The notes beneath the pieces are model-generated. The model saw only the letters and a program-made list of their open reading frames with translations, did no database searches and was not told the origin of the DNA. The translations under genes and the position numbers were made by a program. A stretch of 64,000 nt of DNA, taken from positions 62,001-126,000 of the forward strand of contig JABVXV010000025.1 in the NCBI GenBank assembly GCA_013365325.1, in the 5' to 3' direction. Each line of letters opens with the position of its first letter. Within the stretch, counting starts at the first letter, position 1. This DNA comes from Dipetalonema caudispina (taxonomy: Eukaryota; Nematoda; Chromadorea; Rhabditida; Onchocercidae). Below are positions 1 to 12,932 of this stretch, piece after piece.

Positions 1-111
1 AGAATAATATCACCAATTACGAATTCTTTGCTTGTTTCCAATATGTCTTTTCAACTGCTTTCTGAATTCGCTTCTCTTAACTATATCAGAAGTAATGGAC
101 GATGGCAATAA
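1..111 (+). CDS. possible C-terminal exon of a gene entering from the left
   Basis: One reading frame is open from the first base to a TAA stop at 109-111 (36 codons, ending in ...SNGRWQ). It could be the last exon of a gene that begins outside the window. No splice acceptor can be assigned and the fragment is too short to match to a family, so it could equally be chance. The stretch 112-636 after it is AT-rich and shows nothing I can support. Confidence 0.25.
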   Translation, partial: RIISPITNSLLVSNMSFQLLSEFASLNYIRSNGRWQ

Positions 112-647
112 CTTTAACGAAGCTATACTTTATTGTAAATCCAAGACTAAAATTGTGAAATTTCAAAAGCTTCCAAACTGCAATCATATTGTTACTTGCG
201 GCTTTTGTAATTAATATTTATATATTGTTAGTCTCAATTTAATTGGCATAAATTTGGATCTAACTCTCTCTCTTCTCTCTCCAATTCTTTTAATTTTATT
301 TTCGACGATCTTTTTATGTTGTATGAAGAAAATTTGTTCATTTTTATGAAATTTAGTTCTGTATAATGATAATTTGCTTAGGTAGAGCATTACTTCTATT
401 ACTATTATTTTTGCTAAATTACTAATTATTATTTGGAACATTTACTTAGGCAGATAAAATCAACCTTTAATATGTTTTTATAATATATTGTTAGAAAAAA
501 ATAAGAAAACAACAAAATCGTTTCAGAGTTATTCCCTTCTACGATAACCCATATTTGGTTCATTAACATAAAAACAGCTGCATTAAGATTCTAGGCATCT
601 TTATTTAAATTTGGCAATTTTATTTCTTTATTACAGTCCAAATTTGA

Positions 648-3600
648 ATGATGAATGAGGCTCGGGATAATTACCATTGCCTTTATTTTTGGCAGTACCA
701 GAAGATGCGGGGTCTCTGGTATGTCTTATTACTATTACAGTCTTCAATATTTATAAAATGTCTGAATTTTTAAGTCATTCGATGTATGTAATCCACATGT
801 AATTCGTAATTCCACTGAGATTTGCAAATTTATAGAACAGCGCAAAGATTATTGATTGATTAGTTCAAACGCTAAATTAAGTTTGTAATTTAGTCATATG
901 TAAACATTTGCACAATTTATTGAAAAGCAAATTTTTTGAGAAGTTTTAAAGGAGGGGGCGAGGAGTTGATGATGATGGAAAATATAATTTGCACAAAAAT
1001 TGAGCTAATAATGGTTATAATTCGAGAAGAATAGCAAATTTTTTCTTTTTTCTGCTCAAATTAGAAAATTTGTTGTAAATTTCTTCCAAAATTCCTGTCA
1101 TCAAACAGATTTTTAAAAAATATGAACTGTCAGAGATCCATTTTCTTCTTTTTTTTTCTTCTTGTTATTTAAATTTTCATTGTAATGAATTTCATGTTTG
1201 TTTCTGTCGGATCTCGAAAAATTTTATTGTTTGGATTTGTTGTAAATCGGATTTAGGAATTTTGTAGTTATAGTTTTTCAAATTTATATTATTTTTATGT
1301 GTGATATCAAAGCTTCCGTTTACTGGAAAATAGTATGACATCATATAATTTCAACGAATTTGAAGATAGAGAATATTTTTAGTTACGTGATAATTGTGGA
1401 GGAAAAGAACACGTCAGATAGATGGAATGGATGAATATGTGTCGCTCAGTTTAAATTATCTAAAGAATAATAATTCGTAACATCCAAACCAATGTTTGCA
1501 TTCTTTGATTGTCATCAATAATCCATCAATTTTTTTCTATTCCCGAGAATAATTTTCGACTTTTCACTAAAAGATACATCAATTTACTTTGATACCTTAT
1601 TTGTAACTTATTAAGATTGAACAAAAAGTTCTTCGAAGTTTACTGTCTCCCATCAAAATGATGTTAGTGCTTCTATGTAAATTAATTAAAGAATCTATCG
1701 CTGATTTAATCGGTTTACTGCATTGTTGTAGCAACATTATTTTGCAGCAATATGGCTGATATGGAATTACGTGCTTTCGAAGCACGCCTGGATACGATGA
1801 TGGATCAGTTGAGTGAAGAATCGACAGAACTGATCATCGAACGACCGCGATATGCTCATGCAGTCATGGTATTTGCTAGTGGTGATGAGCCAGGCGAATT
1901 ACTTACTGTAACATTTTTGATACATTTTTTGTAATTTATTTCTTTTTTAATTAAAGTACGATATGTTGGTTGGAAAAAATTGCTATGAATATTGTTTCAT
2001 ACTGTCGGACTCCTTAGAAAAATCTTTTAAAATATATCTTTAAATAAATTCGCTCGCTAAAATTTTAGAGAGAAAGCATTTTGTAATGAGACTTTCCCTT
2101 TCCTCAATCTTAGATTTCTCTTCGAATATTTGTAAATAATCGAATCAATGTGGAGAAATGGCGAAGTAATGCTTTCGTGTTAATTGTAAGATAATACGTA
2201 ATCAACTGGTACTGGACTGTTGTTGAAATAACAGGATATGTGTAACTAATTTATTATTTTCTAACAAAGACTGTCATCCTTTTTTAACGATCGATTTGGT
2301 GACATTTTTGTTGGCAAAAGAATCAGAAAGAAAGAAAGCCAATATTTACCGATTGAGAAAAACGAATTTTTTGAAGTTGAACTTTTTTTCTTGCATTTGC
2401 TATTTTCTCGAACAGATGAATGGCGGCATGGGAACATTAATGTTGTCAAATAAAACTTGTTATTTCTATGGTAAAATCAGTATAGAAATGTTGGCGGATA
2501 ACTGATCAAAATCAACTGAGCGATGGTTTAGTTTTACAGGCTTCCCGAATCAAAATGTTGGATCCGATATATGTTCCGGTTGGAGCTACAACAAATGGCC
2601 ATCAAATTTTTCATCATTATTCTGAGTTCATTCTTTTCTTTCTTTTTTCATATTATTTTATTAAATCAAATTCTTGGAAAATTCTTTGAAATCTCAGATG
2701 AAGAAATAGATTTAAGTTGTTTCAAATTTCAAAACAAAGTAAAATCTAATTTTCAATTTAAAGATTTCAGAAAAAAGAGTGCTACTTCAACAGCGGAATC
2801 GGTGAGTGATTTGAATAGTAATTTGAATAACTGTGGTGAGAGGGAAAATTTTGATTTGATTACTGCTATGGGAATTTACGACGATGATGATATCCAGAAA
2901 GCACTAAGAAAACTGGAAGAATCTCGAAGTATGCTTGATGAACCTATTATTCCACCTCTTGCGGTAAACCATTCAACTAATTAAACGAATATATTAGATG
3001 AAGAAGTAATTGAACTGCTAATTGATCCTTAGATTAATATATCAATATTAAATATTTGGTCTACAGATACTAACGATAATTTCTAAAGATTCAAAGGATT
3101 TTGTGAGGAATACAGCAAGGAAATTTGATTTTCAATGATATTTTTATCTTAATTTTCATCAATTTACAGAATACACTTCTGTCAAATGGTTCTGAATTTG
3201 ATTATGCTAATGACAGCGGCACAGTACGTTCAAAAATGCCCCAAGTAATTAGAAACTCAATCTTTTTAAGTTGTAGACTTAAGTTGTAACAATTTCTCTC
3301 GAAATAAGTACTGCTTCATCGATTTGTCGCGTCAAAGAATCCATGCTTTACATGAAAATTTCCAGAAATTTTGGAACGTATTTCTTCATTGATTCGTCTG
3401 TTTATAAATCGACATTAAATATTTCATATAGAAATAAGCAGTGCCCTAAGCTGTATAGAAACTCTTTTGAAACTTCAGCCAATGCTTCACTTGAAGCCTC
3501 AGTATTTTCGACCGGTAAATTGACTAAACCATGCGGTTTCACGAAAACATGAAATAAGTGAACTGATTTTCTGACTTTTAGGCGACGAACCATCTTTCTG

Positions 3601-3816
3601 TATCGCCGGTATTTAGTCGATCTATTACTGAAAGATACGCTGCACTGAAGGAGGGCACTATCATGGTGAGTTTGTTTACCTGTTTATTTGCATAACTAAT
3701 GTCTATCTTGTAAAAAAAAAAGAGTTAGATATTTCGGAAGAAGTAATCTTCAGTTTCCGAGTCAGCTACGACAAGAACGCCGAGCTTCCGCATCCTCAGC
3801 GCGTACATTATTGTGA
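648..3816 (+). CDS. unrecognised protein, eight exons, 263 aa
   Basis: Exons at 648-718, 1748-1907, 2416-2470, 2540-2578, 2698-2963, 3170-3223, 3582-3665 and 3754-3816 join with matching phase and end in TGA. Each intron is GT-AG. The start at 648 lies 11 nt after a TTACAG acceptor (635-636) that could accept a spliced leader; an internal ATG at 1752 (MADMELRAFEARLDTMM...) is the alternative start and would give 238 aa. The protein is acidic in the middle (a DDDD run and a helical KALRKLEESRSMLDEP segment, possibly a short coiled coil) and basic and Ser-rich at the C-terminus (RQERRASASSARTLL). It has no signal peptide or membrane segment. I do not recognise the family. Consistent phases through eight exons make it a real gene; function unknown. 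The start is the least certain part. Confidence 0.6.
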
Positions 3817-6800
3817 AACAAAGTAATGCAACGTCTTGTATATATCAGCACAAAATTCCTTCTATTGCTTTGATATAACTGATTAATTTTGCATCATTTC
3901 AATGGTATCACGATAAGTTATAAATTTCGCAAATATTCTCATGTCCTCTAAAATTGATGTCATTCGAATTGTTGATCATTTGGTCATATTTTAGGAATCA
4001 TTCTTTTATTGTTAACACATTTTTTCCTGCTCCTTCAAATATTGCGGATACGTTGTGATGAAATGTGTTTGTGTGAAATTCAAATTTTGCTTTAAAATTG
4101 ATCAAGTAATTATATAAATGTATTATCACTGGCATATTTCTTATGTTATAACTATTAATGTCCTGACCTACAAGAAGAAATGAATTGTGAATTTCCAAGG
4201 TTAATGCTTTCGAGAAGCGCATTTCATCGGCAACTTAAAACATTATTAAAAAAATATAGGCACATTTCAGTTTGTGCCATTGTTACTAATTTGCATTATT
4301 AACATGTAAAATATCTCAATTTGAATAATCTGTGCAGTTAGTAGCCTCGAGAGAAGACTTCTTTATTGCGCTTATTTAACTTTTTCCCTGAAAATGTAAG
4401 TTGAAAATGCTTGCTGAAAATGAGCTCCTAATGTGTTGTAGAAACGGCATCTTTTATTTATTTATTCTCTCTGTTTAGTTTTCTTGAAATTTGTCAAAAA
4501 TGCATCATTGCCACTTTTGGATTTTATAATACCTTACTTAACAAGTCGTTCAGCTATTGATCCACGCAAATCTATGATCGTTATGTCATTCCGAAAACAT
4601 CAAAATGCAATTTTTAATAAATTACTCAATGTATTCAACCGTATCTTCAAAGTATTACAAAGATTTGGGATGGAGCGTTACAAATTTGAAGTGTCACCTT
4701 TCATTATGTTTATTTACTATGTGTCATCGATGAGTTAAACATTGACAAATGACACTGCTTCCCGCATCAACTAAATTGCATCATTGACATGTATAAGATC
4801 TCAATTTGAATAAGCTATATAGTTCAATAATATTGAAAAATTTTTTAATGAAAGACTGAAGAATTCCATCTTCTTGCTGTTAATCTTTTCTTACAAATAA
4901 GAATTTTTTACTACAAGTTGAAAATCCTATGAGAATTGCTTCAAGTGTCATTTCACTTGTCATTCTTCGAAAGTACCAATCAGGCAGAACAATTTTCGAT
5001 AAAACGTTGCCTTCTCAGATTTGTCGCTTTTTATATAATCAATTTCTAGTCGCATAGATATAAAGTCCTCAAAAAAAGTCAGAGTTTGCGAATGATATTA
5101 AAACAAATAAAGCTGGAATCTTTGATATTATCAACGTGAAATTCGAATGAGGGAAATATTGGTAGTGAAAAATATTCATAGATTGAACATATTAGAATGA
5201 TTTACACCATAAAATGGCAAAAAAAGATTTGTCAATAACTGTCACTTTAAAACTTTTTTCAATAGTGTTAGTAGAAGACTTTGGGATGCAATTAATTTTT
5301 AAATAAAAAACTGATTTTAACTGAATTTAAAAAGTTTATTCTTCAAAAGTAAAGAATGAACAATGTGAAACATTCATGAAATGTTGATGTGGCCAAGAAA
5401 CGCAAAGTATTTTCAACACTGTGATTGGCAGTAGTTTTGAAATTAATTTCAGAATTTTTCACCTCTGTCTAAATTTTACACATTTTTTAGAAAGCGTCTC
5501 AGAGAAAAATTTCCCAGAAAACATTTGTGATTGAGCTATTTAAAGAAATAATTCACACCTTTTATTCAACCTTTCCAAATTCTTGAATTTTTTATGGAAG
5601 TGTTTCAAATTAGGAAACTAATGGATATTGGAAATTAGTTTTCTTCAAAACGCTTAGATGAATAATGTTCGTAATTGTCAAATTGTTGAAGAGTTTATAA
5701 AGATTCAAATGGTACACAGAATCTCAGGGAAAAAATCTGAGAGGTTAGCTATGACGTTAAAGAAACATATGATCAATTTTACAATTGTTAGTGAAGAATT
5801 TTTCAGTTTTTGGTTTAATTCGCATGAATTTTTAACTTTTTTTCACAGAATTGGAATTTGAAATAAGTGAAAAGTTAAATTTCAGCTAATCTAATTCCAG
5901 CACAGTTTTTTTCTTGCAAAAAGCCATGTCATCAAAAAATGCTAGGGAATCAGTTCTTGTCCATTTACATGTCATATATAATTAAGGGGAATAAAATGTG
6001 ATATACTGTGGGTCACTCATGGTCACTCCTGTTCTCATTAATATTTACTGTTCAGTAGAACAGGCTTGATATTTGAAATATTTTTTATGATTAATCTAAC
6101 GAAGATGAAGGCATATAAAGAGAAAAACAATTAAATTGATTTGAACTTTTTCTCAGGAAAATTTTCGAGATTATTGTCGAATAGACCTGAACTTCCATGG
6201 GTCATAATATTATCACTAAATGATCAAAATAACGCAGAGTTATTTTCTGTATTTGTTAACAGATAGACGAAAATTCGATAATTTTCATCAGCATTAATAA
6301 AAATCCTTCCAATGTTTTAATTTATAGTCGTTACTTCTGCATAGATAAATTACGAATTTCATGATGACTGCTAATTTTGATGGTAGCGAAGTATTTCAAT
6401 GACATAAAATTATTTTTTAGACATTTCATATATTTCAAAATTCTTAAAATTTTATTTCACTTTCATGTTAGTTATTTCATTCTTATAATACTATAAACTG
6501 GTAGCTTTGAACCTTAACGAAAACCTGAAAGATGATGTGTTTTATATTTGAAATTAGATAATAGCAGTCTGATTTTAAACGTTTTAAGTTTTGATTTTGG
6601 CTTTTTAGATGTATTGAAGTGTTATTAAATTAATGAAACTAGCACTGATGTCCGAAAGCTTACAATACTTTATCAGTATCTTAAATAAAATTTGCAATTT
6701 TTGCGAGCTGCAAAGAATGATTCTTTGAAATTTTATCCATTCCTATCGATAGTTATCAACTGACTTTTTTGACTTTTATTTACTGCTTTGTGTTTCAGAT

Positions 6801-8019
6801 TTGCATCAAATCAAATTGAACTTAGTGAAAAAGTCATGCGAGAAAATAACGTTTCTCTTGGGTATGCGGTTGTTTGTTTTTGAAAATTTGATAATATTTG
6901 ATTCGCTAACGAGGCCTTTGGGATTGTATGAATAGGTCTAAAATTTAGAAAAAGCTATGGCATTTTTTGTCTATCTCATATCCCAAAACTTGCATGAGTA
7001 CATATCTCTTTTCTTTAAAAAAGTCCCACAATTTTCTCAAAAAATATCCAAATAGCTTTTCCCCTTTTCGTTCCTCAAAAAAGGATTTGAATTCTCCAAA
7101 AAATATACGGAAAACTTTCAGAACAGCAATAAAATCACATTGCTTTCCCATTTTTTCTTCCTTCTATTAATCCTTGAAGATTTCAAAGCTTTAGCCAATG
7201 ATTTTTCATCTGCAATATGCACATTTCCGCTATTTTATTAGGGTCGTGCAGAGAGTTTGTACTCATGCAAAGTACCATTTTCAAATTTTGAAAAAAGAAG
7301 GCTTACGCTAATAAATCAAATTCTATTATTGTAAGAAGAAGCCAATAAAAGAAAGAAGACCATTTCAGACTGAGCCACTTTTTCAATCTCATTTCCATTA
7401 GAAAATGATAAAAAGAGTCTAGTGTAAAGTGCCAAAGGAATTTAAAGCCAATTCAGGTGATATATTAGACTTATCCCGAACAGGGAAATTAATTCCCTCA
7501 TTCTGGAGCATGTAAATTTCTTTTGCTTTATGGCTTAATTATGGTTGAGGAGTATGGGAATGAAGGACAAGGCGCACTGTATTGATTCCAATTGAAAGCA
7601 GATATCTTAAGCCTAAGCCATGAAACATTGAAATTTTCTTGGCCAAAGTAGAGGACAATGCTATTCATCTTCAATGTTCAAAAATAATCAGTTAACAACT
7701 GCTGTTGCCACTAACTTTTGTTTATTTTTTGGTCATTCATTTGCTTATTTTCTTGCGCCAATGAGAAGATCATCAGAAAAAGAATTGAATCGCATACTTA
7801 TGGCCATCTACAATCCACCTGAATTGGACTTATAGTACCAATCCAAAATTGCTTTATTCATTTTGTCGGCTCCAATCGATTCCAATTATTGGACATTCGT
7901 TTTTTTTTTTTTTTTCTTTTTTTTTTGGGAGGGGCATTACTTCTTTAAAATTTTAAGAAAGTCGGTGGGATGAATTTCTAGCAGTGTTCATATAAAATAA
8001 CTTGGAAAGATTTTTCGCG
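3817..8019. other. long intergenic stretch
   Basis: About 4.2 kb of AT-rich DNA with many stops in all frames. The short ORFs here show no splice structure or recognisable motif. It holds a diverged direct repeat (about 4262-4420 and 4746-4950, listed separately) and a poly-T/T-rich run near 7900-7927. No gene is supported. Confidence 0.6.
4262..4950. repeat. diverged direct repeat, two copies about 480 bp apart
   Basis: The segments around 4291-4345 and 4770-4828 share the ordered blocks TTGCAT.ATT.ACATGTA, ATCTCAATTTGAATAA and AGTT. Weaker similarity continues on both sides (for example AAGTTGAAAAT blocks near 4398 and 4914). This looks like an old duplication or two copies of an interspersed repeat. 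The outer limits are approximate. Confidence 0.4.
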
Positions 8020-8181
8020 ATGGTTTTCTTGTCCAATAATTTCCGCATCACTGTAGATAGAGCGGAAATTGGCAGTGTAGTGAAACATCCAACAGAGTGT
8101 TCTGAAATAACAAAGGATTCTATTAATGAAATGCAGTTGACTCGTCTGAAGTGCAAATTTAAAGGTAGCTTAAAGTCATAA
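8020..8181 (+). CDS. small ORF or orphan exon, 53 codons
   Basis: An ATG at 8020 opens a 53-codon frame (MVFLSNNFRITVDRAEIGSV... to KGSLKS) that stops at 8179-8181. Its composition is more protein-like than the surrounding AT-rich sequence, and a possible donor (AAAG/GTAGCT) lies near its end. It could be an exon of a longer transcript leading into the channel-like gene at 8362, but no phase-matched acceptor was found. No family is recognised. Confidence 0.2.
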   Translation: MVFLSNNFRITVDRAEIGSVVKHPTECSEITKDSINEMQLTRLKCKFKGSLKS

Positions 8182-8361
8182 GAAAGATTAAAAATTATTT
8201 AATTGTTTGACTGCAAGCTTTATTCTTAAGCCAGTGCAAAATTAAGCCAATTTAAATGAACTGAATTGAATGATAGGTCATCCAATGATCACTATAAATT
8301 TCAAATAGCAAAATCTAATTTGGTTAGTTTCATTGCTCCAGTGAAAGATCAGGAAGAATCG

Positions 8362-10873
8362 ATGGAACACAAGTATTTGGCTTTTAAAATGCAGAAGATT
8401 TGGTGGACAGCAACTTTGTCGGTAAGTCAATATGAATTTGAAAAATGTTTTAATCATGTTGAAAATGATTGCAGAATCTCATTTTGAGCTTTTTACTAGC
8501 ATGACAAAATATGTCATATCATTTGCAAATCTCTAACTAGCATTAGTGATGTCCCTTCCAGCACAATTTCAGGAAATTAAATTCAAAAGCGTTAGGAAAA
8601 GCATGTGTATTTCTTTTGCGGCAGTTATTTTTCTCATTCCAAACTATTTCAAATTTCCCCAAAATTTCTTAACTCCATTTTTGCATTCTAAAGATTTAAT
8701 GCTCAGTTTTTGGTGCTTGATTTCATCGACTTTTTTCCTTTCAAATTTTGTGTTTGGAAGAATTTAAAAAGTGTACTATGAATATTCAGGCAGTTGTCAA
8801 TATTGATATTTCTAACAGATAGTATTATTTGTATTGGATTAATTTACGGATGAATGATTGGCGCTGTACGTAATTTAGCATAACTTGAAATGTATACATT
8901 TTTCTTACAAACATATTCTCTTTATCATGCATCGGTTCATTTTTTGCTTTCCAAAAATGAGAATTGTGGAAGAGTAAAAGGAGACGAGAAATATCGAACA
9001 AATTTAACGTCAAAATTAAAATTTTTAAAAATCCGAGGAATTTCAAAGATTTGGAAATATTTTATTCGTAGTTATGCATCTTTTATTGCTCAAACAAAGC
9101 TTTCAAATAAATTTGGAAAGGAAATTTTTGCAAATCCAGTACCAGTGTGTAATTAAAAATAGTTATTTAGATGTTATCATTATTATTGTTGTTGATAGAT
9201 GGTTGTTCTTGCAACGATACTCCATTCGTCATCAATCGAGTAGCAAATCGGGTGGAATTCTCGGAGTTACTGCTAGGATATAATTATGATCATGCTGATA
9301 ATCATTCTGTGGAGGTATGTCTACATTATTGGCCTACAAATTATACCTATTTGTTTATTAATTAACTTTTTTCCGCTTGCTAATTATTCATTACTATATG
9401 TTTTTCTCGCTTAAAATGTTTTATAAAATATCGTTCCGTCAAGATTTGATAACATTTAGCCTCTAATTATAAAACCAAACTTTAATATCTAACTTTATAA
9501 ATAACTGTCCTGTGATATCGAAGATCATAATGCATGCTGTATTTTTAATTGGAATTAATTAAAGTTGCCCAGACTAGAAATATCACGAGATATTTCAGAA
9601 GAAAATTCTAAATTTTGCGAAGTAAGTCTTTGCATTTAGTGGAATTTCCAAAACAGAATTCATTTTATTAGCATTATTGGCTACTATTTCATTAAATTTC
9701 TAAAAACTAAAGAATACACCAGTTAATCTTCAGGTTTTAACATATTTTGGATTGTATGCACTTCAACTAATTGAGAAGATAGAAAGATATTTGAAATGAT
9801 ATCAGTCACTGTTTTAGGTGACGATAAGTTTTACAGTGCGTCATCTATTTGTCCATTCTAACACAATTTCTTTGTTGTGTGAAATTTTTCAAAAGTGGAG
9901 AGATTTACGCCTTAAATATTCTGGGATTAAATCCATTACTGTAAGTACTTTTTTGAATTTTTTATAGAATGACGAAAAGCTTTGAATTTTTTACATTCTT
10001 TCATTTCTCTACCAGAATATAGCAATTCTTGCAACCTACTTTTTTTTTAAATTCTTACATTATGTTCTGTGGAGTTATTTTCTTGTTTCAGATTCCAAAG
10101 GGCATTAAAATTTGGAAGCCTGACACAAGTTTCTTTGAATCCGATTCAACGTATGGCGAAGAATCGCTTCGTTTATACTCTGACGGCACTATTTGTTGGA
10201 AGCAACGAGCGACATTAACATTTCCTTGCATTTTGGACTTTGTTTTTAAACAAGTAAGGAAGAACTTTTGGCATTTGTTTAAAAGTAATGAAAATATTTG
10301 TAGGTAATCAGCAAATAGCATATAAAGTTGTGCCATATAAATAATTTTGCATCAGTTCTACATTAATTTTTATGAGTTAAGATTGTTTTGCATTTAATTG
10401 GAGGGTAGTATTCTATAATGATACTACTGCATTAAATTTTCCGCATCGCGTAAACAGATAAAACTTTTGCTGAAATTTCGTCTGTTCACGTCATGAAAGA
10501 GCTCACGTCAGCTAATTTGATTCATTTGTATTCAACATATTAATCGTCATAGAGCTCACTCAAACGACGTTTGGGAATAAAATTATTTGTAATTCATAAC
10601 TAACAAAATTTTCAGAGTGATTTATCAGCGTTGAATTGTTCGTTGATTATTGGAAGTTTCGATAATTCAGGGGCAGAATTGATAACGTACAAAGTGGGTG
10701 ACATTATATTACCATCGGATTTGAATCTGTCAGATGCGATCCTTGTGATGAATTATACGACTACAACATTTGAGGAAATTGCATTGAATGGGGAATTAAT
10801 GATTCGAACTGCTATACATTTCCTCATTGAATCGGATCAAATTGTTCGGCCTTTTAATAGAACAGAACTTTAA
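8362..10873 (+). CDS. Cys-loop ligand-gated ion channel extracellular domain, no membrane segments
   Basis: Five exons join in phase 0: 8362-8421 (alternative ATG at 8389), 9171-9314, 9818-9940, 10092-10253 and 10616-10873 (TAA). The product is about 248 aa. Residues 1-35 form a signal peptide: KIWWTATLS joined to MLSLLLLLIDGCSC. Family signs follow: loop D (EIFQKWRDLRLKYSG), loop A (IKIWKPDTSFF), the strand RLYSDGTICWKQRATLTF, and a Cys-loop whose two cysteines (PCILDF ... LNC) span the last intron with 15 residues between them rather than the usual 13. The frame then ends in RPFNRTEL-stop, just where the first transmembrane helix should start. Loop C has no vicinal Cys pair. No M1-M4-like segment is visible in the 2 kb downstream. 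Either the gene is truncated, a 3' splice was missed, or it makes a secreted, AChBP-like domain. Subclass not assignable. Confidence 0.7.
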
Positions 10874-11664
10874 CAGGACGTATAAATATAAAACTTTCAT
10901 CATTTCTGAATTTGTAAAAAACAATATACCTCGTGGAAACATTTTGAGAGTCAAAGTTCACCAAAACTCTGTCCAAAACTTGCCATGCAGCAATTATTTG
11001 GAACTTGGGAGAAGCTTATGATGTTTTTTTTAACTTGAGATTTATGGCTTAATTTAATGGATTCAAATTCTAGTAGGATTCAGAATTATCAATATGTGAT
11101 ACTAACAAACTTTTAACCTTTAAGACGTAGAATAAATTGGTTGTGCATAGAAGGATTTTTGTGCTTCACATTGAAATGCAAATTTGTGCACAGGAACGAA
11201 TGAATGATCAGTCCTGGAATGACATTCCAAAAAGTGCGCGTTACAAAAATTTTATGTTTTTATAACCAAAATTGACATTTCAAGTCCAGTTTTGAATTTG
11301 AACAAATAATAAATAAACAAAAAAATAAGACAGTAAATGGTAAGTTTGCTAAAAAAATTCTCTATCAACCAAATCAATGAGTTTACTTTGGATTATGATT
11401 TATAATAAATTGGAATTTGAAGAATTCTAATAGTGAAAAATTGTTTTTCATACATAACGTTAAAAAATTTCTTCAACTATAGTTCTCTTTAGAGATTGCC
11501 TTTTTAGATTCATATGGCTTATCTTGCATATTGTTATTTTGAGAATAGTAATAAAGAAATACTGTAGCCGTGGAAAAATTCACAATATTTAAATAAATCG
11601 CTTCCTCTCTTCTGCAATGCTGAAAGAGACGTCGCATAATTGAAATATCTTAATTACATCAATT

Positions 11665-11710
11665 ATTTCTAACTTCTTTATCTGCAAAATCATTTCCAAC
11701 TTCTTTATCT
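11665..11710. repeat. short direct repeat, 19-bp unit twice
   Basis: Two copies of a 19-bp unit (ATTTCYAACTTCTTTATCT) start at 11665 and 11692 and differ at one base. Probably simple local duplication. Confidence 0.5.
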
Positions 11711-12405
11711 AGAAATCCCTACTAAGGTATGTTGTAATTAATTTAAATCTATATTAACATATTCCATTTTATGTTTATCTCTGACCTCTTTTTCCCATAT
11801 ATGGTTAAACTAACTTTTTTATCTCTAAAATATCTATTAAAATTGTATATATTATTACTTACTATTCTGACTAGCTGCTCAAACTGATTAGAAAAGTTTC
11901 GACAAAAAATCCTTTGTTCTTTAATATTTTGATAACACGTCGTATCTGACAGTTTAATCAATTTGTTATCATTTGAATAGACATATCTTCTAAACAAATT
12001 ACCACTTTATTATAAACAGATTTATTATGTATGTTAAATTTTCTTTTAAAGAAATTAAAAAAAAGATGCTAGAAAAACTTTATAAAATTCAATTAACATT
12101 AACTAAACTATGAAATATTGAAGAACAAAAAAAAGTTTTTTAGACTTTTATTTTCTTTGCACGAAGGAAATGAAAATTATTTGTGTTCAAGCAAACGTTT
12201 TCTTCTGGCAAAAATTGACGAAGAAAAAAGAGGAACTAAGATAATTCTTACAAAATTAGCTATCATTGGTGAATGTGATTATACTAATCATCTGTAAATT
12301 TAAAATACCAATTTGTAATATCCAATTCCATCCCTCTCAGCAGTTGCTGTTGAACTATCATTGCCTATAAATTATTTCGATGCTGTTTTATTTTATAATA
12401 TTCAG

Positions 12406-12583
12406 TGATCGTGTTACAAAACCTCTAAAAAGTTTTAGTGTCTTAATGTTGAGGATTTTGGTTAAAAAACGATCCTCGTCGAAGATAAGTTCCAATATCA
12501 TCGCCCAAGGAATTAGTCACAATCATCGCAATATTCCTCCCAACTGGAAGAGTGAAATGTTTATTCTTTATAATAGAAGCTGA
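12406..12583 (+). CDS. exon-like open segment, unrecognised
   Basis: After a good TATTCAG acceptor at 12404-12405 there is a 58-codon frame ending in TGA at 12581-12583. It is basic and Ser-rich (KKRSSSKISSN) and ends ...HNHRNIPPNWKSEMF... It might be a terminal exon of an unidentified transcript, perhaps a missed 3' exon of the channel-like gene, but it has no membrane segment and no donor partner was found. It ends 350 bp before the NRPS start. Confidence 0.2.
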
Positions 12584-12903
12584 TTGCACATGTTGAAAAT
12601 TTGAGGTTGTTTGAAATGTCAAGGATTAAGGGAAATGAATAGGTTATGGTTAAGAGTTTATTGCTTCCGACATTAAAAACGATTAAGAAAGTTCTTCGAA
12701 AAAGAAATTGTAGTGGAAGAAAATAGAATTTGAGAGTTGTTGTTAGATGAAATGCGGTGATGAATTTTGTCAATTATTCTGTCTGTCATATGATGAATAT
12801 ATTGTGGTGAAAATGAGTAGAAAATACTTTACCTTTTGACTCCTTTTTATTTCCATTTCGATCGCTTTAATTATATAAAGCCGGTATGTGAATTTAATCT
12901 TTC

Positions 12904-12905
12904 AG
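12904..12905 (+). promoter_or_regulatory. probable spliced-leader (trans-splice) acceptor of the NRPS mRNA
   Basis: A consensus CTTTCAG lies 27 nt before the ATG at 12933. An in-frame TGA at 12909-12911 lies between them, so this acceptor cannot join an upstream coding exon in the NRPS frame. It most simply marks the 5' end of the mature mRNA and fixes 12933 as the start codon. Confidence 0.5.
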
Positions 12906-12932
12906 ACGTGAATTACTTTACTGAATTTAGAA

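Larger units (their letters stand above)
10874..12932. other. intergenic region upstream of the NRPS
   Basis: AT-rich, about 2 kb. It contains a small direct repeat at 11665-11710, an exon-like ORF at 12406-12583, and the immediate upstream region of the peptide synthetase. No transmembrane-coding exon that would complete the channel gene was seen. Confidence 0.6.
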
